64,000 bases of DNA, taken from contig JACATO010001128.1 in NCBI GenBank assembly GCA_018389105.1, positions 434,001 through 498,000 of the forward strand, in the 5' to 3' direction. A model generated the notes under the pieces. The model saw only the letters and a program-made list of their open reading frames with translations, had not been told where the DNA came from and did not search any database. Within the stretch, counting starts at the first letter, position 1. Each line of letters starts with the position of its first letter. The stretch is from Nautilus pompilius (taxonomy: Eukaryota > Mollusca > Cephalopoda > Nautilida > Nautilidae). Positions 35,701-47,290 of this stretch are shown piece after piece. Made by a program: the position numbers and the translations under genes.

Positions 35701-38700
35701 GCTGCGTTACGTATTTTTCCATTATCTGAAGTCTATACGGAATCATCTAGAAATTACATACATAAAAGTAGTGACACTTATCGGTAACTTCTAAATATAT
35801 TGCCGCAGATAAATCAATCGTGCTATTTGCACACAATTAACCCTGATGAAAGCAAAGAAGAATGATAATCGAAACGTAGCACAAATAACAAATTGGTGAC
35901 AGACACTCTTATTTTTCGTATTATTTGGTTTGAGCAAACGCTTTTATTGATATAACAATGAAATATGGAATCATATTTTATTTTTCCTTACTGTATAGAG
36001 CTGCTGCTTCAAAAACATTTCATTATTGTGATTTATTCTTTGCACTGATGCTTAAGCATTTTAAAGGATTTTAATCCGAAGTGCGAGTCAAATGATTCAG
36101 CAAACAATCAGGGATCGGTTTCCAGCGTAGATTTGCTGAACGTAAATATGATGTTATTAATTCTCTTATAATTCACAGAACTGATTTCAGTTTATGGTTA
36201 AGCTGGCTGTGCATAAATTAACATTCCCTGAAAACTATTTCGAGTTCAACATTTCCAGTACTCTTCGGAATTCATTTAGCCAAGAAATGTACACGTATAC
36301 ATAGAAGAGAGGTAATTTCCTTCTGGTAAGGTACGTCACATTTTGCGATCATGTGTTTGGAGTTAAAACCATCTGAAACGATTCATATTTATTTTTAATG
36401 TAGAATTATACAGATTACAATTAATCACACAAATGCACAAAGTATCTTTTACTTTAAGATAATAGACAGGTGTGACGAAACAAAATTTGTAGCTTTAATA
36501 CAGTCGATTATTCTCGGCGCTCTTTCTGTCAGGATGCGAGAACCAAAAGTATGGTACGCAAGGTAATCGATAATTTCCAATTATCTGTAAAGACGTGATC
36601 GATTCCAAGAAAGGTAGTATAACTACTGTCTTCATACCTAGCTTTGGGTAACATCTATTTCTAACGGGATAGTTTGGGTTCAGGAAAACCTGTAAATTCT
36701 ACTCACCTCTCTAATTACACCAGCGACTGCTCTAAAGTAATCTTCGGATGCCAGATAGGCATCTTTAAAGTCACTTTATTCTAATGTGATGCAGCAAGAG
36801 TAGAAATACTTCCGCCAGCAACTGTCAGGTAAACAGAAACTTGAGTGCCTTCTTTTCTGAATATTACTTCTTATTATATTCAGAACATAAACGAATCTTT
36901 CCAATTATAGAACAAAGTTAAAAATTCTAAAAAAATATAAATTGATGGCTGCCAATCTTTGCTTGTTTCTAACATATCGCTGCAAGTCTGACGGCTTCAG
37001 ACATTAAAAATGTATTTCCTACCCTAAACTTAAATATGTACATATTTACTATGTGAGACTATTATGGGGGCGGTGTGGTGGATTTGGTTTAGCCTAGTAG
37101 AATGAGTGTCTGGCTCGATTTGTCGTGCCATCGTTTCTTCTCCATCAGCCGGTCTAGCCTGGGTTTCCATGGGCCCAGTTCTGGTACAGATGTGCGACCA
37201 GCCTCTGCTTGACCTTTAGGGAACTGAAAGAACGGTAGCGACGCAGGATCGAACAAGAAGATTATTAAGAACTTGACAAAGCAAAACGAGAGCCGGCCGA
37301 CTATTTTAACATATTTACGCCATTTTCTTCTGGTAAAATTCTGTTACTGTCGAGTGCCTGGAACCCGCGATGATAGGGTGAACTTGACGTCTTCGACAAC
37401 AACGCAAACCTTTCTCCCAGCAAAGTCAGCTGATACCAGCAGTACTGCCCACTAAACAGCAGGTATAGAATTACTATTTTTTAACGCAACTATTACTTTT
37501 ACTGTCGAGCACTCACAAACCAGTTCGGTTTACTCTGTGTAGGTGTGCGATAATGAATTTCGTTTAAGCAAAAGTAACCTCTATAGAAATTTTCTCGCAG
37601 GTCTTATTTTCTTAAATACTACGAACAATTCCTATTCCACAAGGAACAACGTCTAAACCTTTAGGCATTGATGCTTTTGGCGTTGTTGCCACACTTCATG
37701 CCTCGAGCCTCAGAACGATCTATTCTTTTAATGTTCCGCAGACATTATGGAAGAGTTCGTGCGCACCAGATGAATGTCAGTGATGCGGGAGAGCTTTCAG
37801 AACACAGGACAATACTTCCGCTCTCTTCTTCCCCTCGTCTGTTTGTTTGAATTCGCAAATAATCATTCCCTCTTATTTTCTTTTTTGGTACTGGATGTAT
37901 TATTTTCTTTTCAGATTTTCAAAAGAACGAATTGGTACATTTATTTCGTCAAAAGTAACCACGAGGGTCAAGAACGGCCACTTTATCGAAGCTTGTAGAA
38001 CTTTTTTTTCGCGTCCAACTATCGTTGTATTTCTTTTCAAACTGCAAGTGGAAGAATTTGGATCTTTAAGTGTAATTTTATCTAAAAATGCACACATTCT
38101 GTTTTGTTTTTGTTTTTTTTTTAAAGATTTTAAAACCCAACGCTGCCTTACTAAAACATTCCGGACCAACCTAAAGCCCGATAACAGTTCTATTACAACG
38201 ATACTAATGTCGCAAAGTATGTCGTGATTATCTGAGTACGCAGGCCTAGTTAAAATGGAGACGTTTGGAATTGTTTTCTTTAAAATATGTGCATCAAAAA
38301 GTTCTTTGCTGTTGATTTTTTTTTTTACTATGGTTTCCTTTGAGTTTTTACACCAAATAGGTCACCGTGACCTACTTTCTGTCAGCACGGAAGTGAGGCG
38401 GGTGTTTTCTGCGGGACAGTTTGCATTAACGTTACGGTGTGGAAACAAATCAGCTTTCTTCCCATGAACAATGGTTCATAACCACTCACCGGTGTCATCA
38501 GACGTATCCGGAGGGGAGGGAAGCTACGTATTATTATTATTATTATTATTATTATATTATTTTATTATTAAGTTACAGAATTAGCCTTTCTATAAACCTT
38601 TTCAAAATATGGGAAGCATTTGGGAGACAACACCAAGGGCAGCTTTTCCAAAAGCGATTCCCAGAACGTCCCTGATTCTCGTCGGTGGGGGGGAGGAGGA

Positions 38701-41480
38701 ACGAAGAAAGCTGTCGGCATAAACACTCCCTCTGGCGAGCGACCGACGCGCCACTGTTGCTATGGCGTTTCCAGTCCCTCACCACAAAAGCGCCAATCGA
38801 TTGGCGAATAAAGAGATTAATGCGATGGAATTTCTCAGCGGAACCTAAAATAGTTTGAAAATTATTTACTCACAATAAAGAAAGAATATTAGGTGCGAGG
38901 TGATAAAGTTTCGTTTTGATGACTCGCATTTACACACAGTGAACCCTTTCCGCCTAATTTCGCTAAGTGTCATCGTCTGCTGCACCCGTCAATCGTAATT
39001 TTTCTTTTCCAAGAAACTGTAAAATTGCCATTTTGTTCGTGCGCGGATGTTTCGCGTTCCATATACATACATACATATATATCACGGCTTTTTTATGTGT
39101 GCAAAATAATCGATAAAAAAAACTTAAAACTACGACAAAAGGGGGAAATACGTTCAAAAGTGTAATTAGTGGAGATGCCTCGACTCTGTAGGGAATCACG
39201 TGTATTTAATTAAAAGGCTTTGTAATGAAAAAACAAAAAATATGTATGAAAAGTCACGGGACACCAGAAAGTATAATTTTTGTATAGTTCCAAAAACATG
39301 TATAGAATAAATTTAATAAAACGTAAATTGTAGTTTATCTTTATAGTTCTGTTTTGTTTGTGGTGTTAAATCCGTACTGAGATATTTCAGGAATTTTTTG
39401 AATTTTTTTCGAATAAGGTTTACGGAAGCACTAATAGTTTTTTTTTTTTTTTTTTAAATCTTTTCCCACAGATTGATAGTGTCATCAACTTAATGGCTTC
39501 TCTGGATCTGAGCAGCTGCTTCCTTCCCGCTTTGACTTTCGTTAACATAACTTATCCCTTAGAGTTCACAGTGTGATCGTTTACCACCGACTTAGCGAGG
39601 TCTCCGGACCGAAATCACGTGCCTCCTCTGTCTACTTTCACTGCTTACCTTCGTTTGGAATCCGCGCGGATACTCTATCACATGTTCCTTTGAATAGCCA
39701 CTGCAAGTAAATCTTGGCAAAAAAAAAAATAATGTAAAAAATGATATGTTTTTCGAGATTCCTTTCTTGATAGAAACTTTCATATTGTTACCTGAAAACA
39801 TTTTTCTGCGTATTTGACTTTATTTGATTTGAATGCTTGACTTGTAACTATTTGTAACCCTGTTACTAAGTTGCTAAATCTAAACTATTAAAACAAAGAT
39901 TGTTTAATATTAAAAGAGACAATGATATACACCAGTTTTTGACATATTCTATTAGTACTATTCCTTATTCCGTAATAATAACAAATCGAAAATTATATAT
40001 ACAAGAAATAATTATGTATTTGCATATCAGTACACCGGAGACCGCCATTTTGTGTTTTGGAGCTTTTCTGCAATAAGAGTAGAAAAGATGGTTGACGAAA
40101 ACAACATAAGGAATTTTCCTTACACAACTGTGATACCCAAGTTGATATTATGCATAGCTATGACGTTCGTGCAATTGTTTTGTAGTGATCGAACATTTAA
40201 ATGTATTGATATTCCTTTAAAATCAGTAAAATAGAAAGAAATTATTAGACAAGTGCACTAAAGATAAGAGTTATATCAGGTACAGTGGAAAACATTTTCT
40301 GGCTCTACGGTGGGGTTGGTCCAGAGATAAAATATATACCACTAAAGCAGATTGTAGTGCAGTCTTCATAAGACCTCTGATTTAAAAAAAAAAGAAGAAA
40401 AATCGTGCCTGTTATAAGCGAATACAGGAAACCAAATCAAATAAAACTGCTTGGTAAAAGAGATTTTTGCTTGCCTACAATTTCAACGGATTTCAAATTA
40501 GGATTTATATTTACACTGTTTGTGTTTCACAATACAACCGTTTAGGCACAGCTCCAGCTAACTTCTGCGCCCGATGTTCTCACTTAAATTACTCATTATT
40601 AATGGCTATTTCTCAAATCAAATATTTAAGAACAAACTTTTTGCAACATTGCAAGAGCAGATTTTTTCTTGGGGCCAAAGAACTAGTTGAAAAGTGCTTA
40701 ATTTGTATTTGGATTTGAAGCTATTCCAAACAGTGACTTGTAGTTTTAATCAAAAAACCTTTCACTGTTAAAATCAGTCGGAGGTTTCTTTTAGTTCGAA
40801 ACATCAAATTACCAATTATTTTAGCTACTGATCGATCTCGAGGTTTATCTATCTACACTTGTGGCCAAAATTATTGCACCACTTTACGATTGTAAATGAA
40901 ATATTTATTGTTGATTGTGGTGTATCTCGCATGAAAATGAATTTTTAGCATAATAAAGCCAGCTAACCACTGCTTTAATATTTGTATGGCCTTTTCACTA
41001 AACATAAAAGTTGATGTAGTAACTGTAGCCTTGCAAATATACATTAAAATAAGTGAACTCCAATAAATGCATATTTTGCAATATTTTTTTCACTAAAAAC
41101 TGTTATATAAGGATACATAGTTCATAATTCAGAAACAAAACAAATGTTTAAACATTGCAGGGTATAATTACACTAAACATTTAGAATTATTTCCGCTGAT
41201 TCTGAAAGTCTGGTTACAAATGTTGATGATATATTACTAATCTTTCTGTGAAAATGAGCTACTTCTAAAAGTTTAGACGAATTGTTTGCTACATATAACA
41301 AACAATCAAAACCAAACCCACAAGTTTGATTATATTTTCAATTATCGAGTATTTAGTATATCACCATCATAAGAACAGCGCAGAGGTCATCTTGAAACAA
41401 GAGAAAACAATTCTCTGCGGAAATATTAAGTTGTGTACTATAAACTTTGACATATATTAACTTATCAGGTAATGCAACTG
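35701..41480. other. Intron segment, no gene seen; (TTA)n tract and a Tc1-end-like motif
   Basis: Mostly AT-rich. A TTA microsatellite lies at 38530-38571. At 40854-40881 the sequence CACTTGTGGCCAAAATTATT resembles terminal repeats of Tc1-like elements, but no matching right end could be fixed. A CpG-containing patch near 38640-38780 and a short open frame at 40088-40234 are unassigned. Confidence 0.4.
38530..38571. repeat. (TTA)n microsatellite
   Basis: TTA units, slightly interrupted at the 3' end. Confidence 0.9.
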
Positions 41481-41609
41481 CCTTCATTAAATGAACTCTT
41501 GCTGAGAAAATTATTATTAAAAGGGGTATTAAACTGATTATACTAAACTTTTCATACTGTCTATTTATTATAAAGGGAAATTTGCTGGGACACTTTAAAA
41601 TCATTTACC
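41481..41609 (-). repeat. Unclassified dispersed repeat, copy 2 (inverted)
   Basis: Reverse complement of 33199-33327 at about 90% identity. Both copies lie in the large channel intron, 8.2 kb apart. Confidence 0.85.
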
Positions 41610-42779
41610 CCTAGTTTTAACCATACTACCATCAAAGGAAGCCACGTTCTTAATTTTCGAGCCGCCAAACGCCTGTATGATAGAAAAACTGTTACAGCCG
41701 CCATGATTTCCTAAAGCTTTGCCACTGTGAACGATTATAATCAAAATACCCTGGAGCTTTCCATTTCTCATTTATTACATTTACTAATACGTTTAAAAAT
41801 ATTTATTAAAGCCAGAAGGTATACGGCTTTTCAAAAATATGAATAAATGTGAAAAGAGCATATTCAGACTGTTAGTATTATACTTCCCATCTGCGAGTCG
41901 AGTAACTCGATATGGGCCGTTGCGGAAACGCAAAGAGAACCGAATGGCAGCGTTCGTTGTATTAGAGTCGTTTAACTAAAATCGGCCACATAAGACCACT
42001 ACGATTGTATTTACAGACGGGTTTCATGTAAATATCTCTAATATAATTATTCGACAAAAGGAAAAAAAAAAGTTCTGTAAAATTATTTTGTATAAAAGAG
42101 ATTAAATGAGAAAAAAGTTTAACCGAAAATTAATAAATTGAATGTTAAAAGTTTACAAATCGGAAGACATGCTTTTGTCCATTTCTATTTGATGGACTGC
42201 TTTCATCGTAAAATTTGGCTAAACAATTAAATACATGGCATCCGGAATAAATTTTGATGTATGTATTAGGAGAAAAACCAAGAATAACAATGCAGCTACA
42301 ATAAAGATGCAATGCCAACAGAATACTTTTTTATATTTTCTATTAAAGCTCTCAAAAGTATTTTGTAAAAATAATAATATGCATCATGCTTAGAAGTTTC
42401 CACAAATCTGAAAGATACAGTAATAATTTACCCTAAACATTTTTATTGCTGGTTGCAGAAAAACAAACTTTTTATTGGAAACCTCATCGTCACGAAAAAA
42501 AAATGAAACAGGGGACGAGGGTAAAAGATAAAACGCTGGCAAAAATCTGAAACAAAAGTGTGGAAAATCCTTCCACATTGGTCTCCAAAACCTAAGCATG
42601 TATGGTTACAGTTTTATTTTCAAAATTTTAAGACGAAACTCCCCCCCCCCCCATGCAACAACCTTTATTAAATAAATATTTAAAAGAGTTCTGGTAGAAA
42701 TAAGTAAATTAGCTAAGGCATAGAGACAGCAGGACCCGGCTTGTTTTCATATTAGTCAATGTTACAAATGGGCAGCCGG
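41610..42779. other. Intron segment, no gene seen
   Basis: AT-rich; a poly-C run lies at about 42642-42651. No recognisable gene. Confidence 0.4.
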
Positions 42780-43740
42780 TAGTTTTGGAGGATTTTCTTT
42801 AAGATGGAGAGCTGTTGGTAAGATGGAGGCCGGGTAGTGACAGGCCGAAGTAGCGGAATGGCTGAATGTGAACAGATGGGTGGTTTTTCAAAGTGCGTAG
42901 ATATATATTGTCCAAAGACCAGTTCAAGGACCATGGGTCACGACCGTGGCAGATGTTCGCTATGTGTTGCTTTTGGCTCTGCGGAGCAGAGCTTCGCCAC
43001 TAACTTGATCTGTTTCTGATCTCGATATGAGGCCTCGGGGAAACTGGTATCGGTTTCAGCCATAAGCAAGAGGCTGCATGAAAGAGCGGACCATATGAAA
43101 CGATCCACTGTATCCTCTTGACCCGCCACCACAAACAGAAGTAGTTGGTTTGGCACTGTAAACATGTCACTCGGATGCTGCATGAACGAAGAAGCTATGT
43201 TCTCTTTACTGATGGGTCGAGATTTAGCCTCCAGTGAGACTCATGGCATGAACTTATCTAGAGGGGACGTGAAGCACACAAACACCATGGAAAGAGATCA
43301 CTACGATGAGAGAGACATGATGATCTCAGCAGGAATTTTATGGTTGGGCTAACAAGTTTTCATATATTTCAGGGAGGGGAATTTTGGCTGCAATGGGGTA
43401 TAAAGACGAAATTCTAGATCCCCATGTAGATCATACACAGGTCAAATCGGAGATAACGACATTTTAATGAGCGATAACTCTCGTCAAGATAAAGCACATG
43501 CATTCAACCATCACCTTCAAGACCACAAGTTTTCCTAAAATAAAACCTATCGAAAATTTTTGGAATTTTTTAAAAATTCGTGTTGTCTCCTCACAGCCCC
43601 ATCCCAGTCACTTTCTAGAACTTCAAACCTCTCGTTGATAGTTTCATAAGCAGAGTGCAACGTTGCTGTAATTAATGTATCTCCTCAGGGGGGTTGGGAA
43701 ACCACACGCTGTATTGACTGCCTCTAATTCGGTTTTGTTT
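42780..43740 (+). pseudogene. Decayed Tc1-like transposase, almost full span
   Basis: Successive frames on the + strand follow the Tc1 order: TTVADVRYVLLLALRSR (second helix-turn-helix start), DGSRFSLQ (eroded FSDESRFSL), a GGI-type stretch, GILAAMGYKDEILDPHV (43360-43435), and a KPIENFWNFF-like block near 43545 with the catalytic Glu. Numerous stops and frameshifts show that it is old. No terminal repeats were found. Confidence 0.6.
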
Positions 43741-44869
43741 ACGTCACCTGACATTTCTGAACTTGTTGTAATTTACATATTTCTTTGATAAAATATGTCA
43801 CGTGTGTAGAGACGTTTTCGATGGTCATCAGGTGAATAAAACTTTGATAATTTTGGACATCTCTTTCCTTTTGTTTCTTGCTTAACTTTTAATGCCAGCA
43901 TAGTTGAGAGTAAAATAAACAGTTTGAATATTGTATGTACTTTATAAAGAAGTCGGGCTGGCGAGAAAGACGCTAACTTCACTTGTGAGCTTCTGGAAAC
44001 GAATCCGTTGAATGCACTTGTAATATATATAAGTAGGGTATTTCCTCATTTTTGCACATTATAATGAGAACAGGTCTAAGAACTGGTTAAGATGTTGCTC
44101 TTTTAAAATTCTATGGGGATACTAATCTTTCTTTGTCAAAAACATTATATTAGCTAAATAATCTATATCTAATGTTTATTTAGGCCTAATAATTTCAACA
44201 AACTATACCTTTTAGGAATGATCCAGAAGAAAACAACCCTGAAATTTAACAAAAGTTAGTCAGTTTTTCTTCACAGTAAGACAAGGTGACTTAAAAAGAG
44301 ATTGCTATCAAAAACAAATAAAAACATATTGCAGACTGTAATCGTATTCAGGTAACACGTAGGATAGCTAGATTTTTATTATGAGCGAGAAGACATTAAG
44401 GAGTTTTGTTCTCTGAAAAGTAGCCATATCTGCTTTTTCAGGCACGAAGTAACAAATAAGCTAGTTTCTCTTGTTATTTGATTTTATACTATCTATCCGA
44501 TTAAAAACAAAACTGTGCGATAGTTTGCTGAATTTCGTTTTCAAATTATCCCATAAATCTCAGGCTCGGTAGCTTACTTCACGTTGCCAGATCTTTCAAA
44601 ACAAAGATTTAAGAACCACCCAAGTGGGTTTTGTGAACTCTTCATTTACTCTACAACCGGAGTCTCCATACGTATTTTTTTAACCACGAGTAGACGTCAC
44701 GACATAGTTCTGCAAGATGGTGCTGTCTGACGTCCGAGTGGGTTATGACGTAATTAATCTCACCACTCCAGCTCCAAATGGGCGCAAAACGAGACTGTGT
44801 CGAGAATGTATCGGATAACTTGTGATTAGTGATTTTAGCAATGGAAGGGAATCATAAATGATTGCGGTT
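43741..44869. other. Intron segment, no gene seen; three CRE-like sites near 44.7 kb
   Basis: AT-rich apart from a patch at 44690-44760 with three TGACGT-type motifs (see findings). Confidence 0.35.
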
Positions 44870-45440
44870 GTCAGATCAGAGTACCTCATGTTAAGGAAGG
44901 TCGGTTTCAGCAGTTGAAGCAGTAGATGGTGCGTCTATTGCTGAAGCTGCAAAATCGTAGAAATTGACCAGAGCTGAAACTTGGAATCGTTCTTTACGAA
45001 AGGTCATCAATTCCGGCGTACTGAAGATGGATAATAGCATATTCTCTTGCTTTCCGAGCAGATCTCGTTATAATTCAAAACGTTTAAGGTCAGGGCTGCT
45101 GGTTTACTGACTAAAGCGACATACATAGTGAATGGCGAAGTGTGGGTGATTCGGGAGTGTAGAGCAAAACCCTTTCTTGACAATTAGTCAATTAACTGCT
45201 GACCATGATTCCTCCAAAACATCCAGCATCTCAGCTTCTGTCCCCAAAAACAACGCTAAGAGAGGATGGATTGATTGGCTGGTAACGTGATGTTCTCGGA
45301 TCGTAATCATTTTCAAACGCCGTTAAATCCGATCAGGGTATCGTCTATTGTTTGATGTTTGCCTTCCTTAATCTGCATATCCGAAATCCGTTAAGCTGGG
45401 CCGGACAGTCGAGATGAGATGTCCAACTAATGTCAATGAG
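44870..45440 (+). pseudogene. Decayed Tc1-like transposase, N-terminal and first catalytic region
   Basis: On the + strand an AKPFLT stretch near 45165 is followed by VMFSDRNHF near 45290, matching the VLFSDESHF motif around the first catalytic Asp. The region 45168-45245 resembles 12303-12382. Frames are broken repeatedly, and nothing clear remains of the second and third catalytic blocks. Confidence 0.45.
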
Positions 45441-46389
45441 CTGTAGATCTAGAATGTACACCACTTACAAGGCGATGTTCTGAAGCTTTCACATTTCGTT
45501 TATCTGATTTTATTTTTTCTTTGGCTTGCTGGACTAATGCATTTTAATTAACAAAAAAAGGTGACAGGGCAAAAGACTTTCGTTTGATTGGTTTATAACT
45601 TTGAACTCTAATATTTTAATTGCATTTATGCTATTTCATATGCGTGTATAATTTCTACTGTTCACTTACCTTACATCTTTTGTAGCATAAGACATTTGTC
45701 TATTTTTTTATATTTTATAATTTTTTTACCAGTTAACATGCATGAACATTTTTGTAACACCTGCAAATTTTCTTTACCTATTGTTCTTTTAAACTTTCTT
45801 TTTGCTTATTATTTGTTATCTATATAAAATTATGTTATCTTTTATCACTGTTATTGCGTATTTTTGCACTCTTTACCCTTATATAATCCACTGCGATAGT
45901 ACTTTCAATATATCTGTTTTCACAAATGCTATGTAATACATTTTGTTTGCTTAGATGCAGTGGCCAACCAAGGTCATTGCATCCTTATATATATTTCTTG
46001 TTTTTTTTTTACAGTTTTTAGTGAACCCTGTAAATTATAATGCAGAAATGCATTTTCTCATAATACTTTCTTTCCGTGAATCTTCATTTCTATGTGTATG
46101 GAGAATTCTATTTTACTTCAGATGATTAATACTAAAAAATTGCTAGATCGAGGTTGGTATCATGACGCTGTTAGGTACCATAAGAAAGGAAAGGCTGGAA
46201 TGATTTTAAACTATATTTTAAGTGAGCATTAATGTTGCCACATGTTTAAAATATCAAAGGATAATAACGTGCGACGGGTCAATAAAGGCTTCCCTGTAGA
46301 ACAAAGATTTCATTTATCGGGAAAGATAGCGAAAAATCTGGCATTTTGTTTCCAAGGGCCAAATGTCTGTTAAGAAATCCATTCGAGGA
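45441..46389. other. Intron segment, no gene seen
   Basis: Very AT-rich; no recognisable feature. Confidence 0.4.
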
Positions 46390-47290
46390 TTTTGTGTGAA
46401 AGTCTCCACCTCGAATTACAGCTAAGCACCGCGCCTCACGCCTTAATCTGTACTTGAATGGTGATCTGGGCCAAATCGCTTCGTTTCTCTATCTTACCAA
46501 ATTCCTCCAAGGGTCGTGGGGGGGGCGCAGGGAAGTTTGCAAAGCATTGTCCAAATGGGGTGTTTTCGATCGAGGTCTGGATAAAGAGACGGCCCTTTCA
46601 TACCGACGAATGTATCTCCCTCCGAGTGCTGGTCGACTATCCGGGCACGATGTGGATCCATGAGAATGAAGTTATCCCTAATAGCATTAGCGTAGATTTC
46701 GCATAACCATCACACTGAGCCCGAAACCTGCCATGGTGCTGTCGTTCTGGAATACATTAAGATCGGTCCAGCCGTTTCAGCTACTCGCTCTGCACGCCAT
46801 CAATGAGAAGCTTGCAGAGCAATAATGTGCAGCAATGGTGGCATCCTTTAATCGCCATCATGGTCTTCTCCAAAGACCCGGAAAGTCTAGACAAAATCTA
46901 GATTCGCCCATGGAAATCACAGGGACTCGTTCTCTCACTATCTCACCCACTCACGGTCTACAGCTCATTCCCACAGCACCCTGACGTGGCCCGAACCTAG
47001 TCGGATACAGATAGTGACACCATCTGTGTTTTGAAGTTCAGATTTCAACTGAGTTATTATGTGCTAGCGTTTCTTCTCCTAATGGTGCCTCGTTGACCTG
47101 GATAGCGATCCGCCCGTCTGGCAGCACTAACCATAGTCTTGTGCCGAATTCAGGCTCTACAAATGACGCACGGCAGCGTGTTTCCCAAGTCTCTAGTGTG
47201 ACACCCCCTCTGTCGCCGTTGTGTCATTCTGTATCAGCCAGATTTTGAAGAATTTAGCAATTTGGCGATGAAGCACCTCTCGCCCTTAAC
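46390..47290 (-). pseudogene. Decayed Tc1-like transposase, most of the DDE domain
   Basis: Minus-strand frames give GESRFCLDFP near 46900 (eroded DESRF motif), NGWTDLNVFQN near 46780, then an open stretch at about 46680-46550 reading DNFILMDPHRARIVDQH. There the second catalytic Asp is kept but two to three residues of the DDNARPH block are missing. SLYPDLDRKHPIWTML follows in place of SPDLNPIEHVWDML. Part of the N-terminal helix-turn-helix region may lie near 47100-47250. Several frameshifts; no terminal repeats were found. Confidence 0.65.

Noticed and set aside
37060-37250. Possible second tRNA-derived SINE (GTTCGATCC on the minus strand)
   Set aside because: A B-box-like motif is present but no A-box at the right distance, so support is too weak.
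40088-40234. Short frame starting MVDENNIRN after a CCGCCATTTTG motif
   Set aside because: It looks like a 5' mRNA end, but the protein is short and unknown and no splice or poly(A) support is visible.
40854-41995. Possible Tc1-like element from the GTGGCCAAAATTATT motif to GGCCACA near 41981
   Set aside because: The proposed right end matches poorly and no transposase remains were seen between them.
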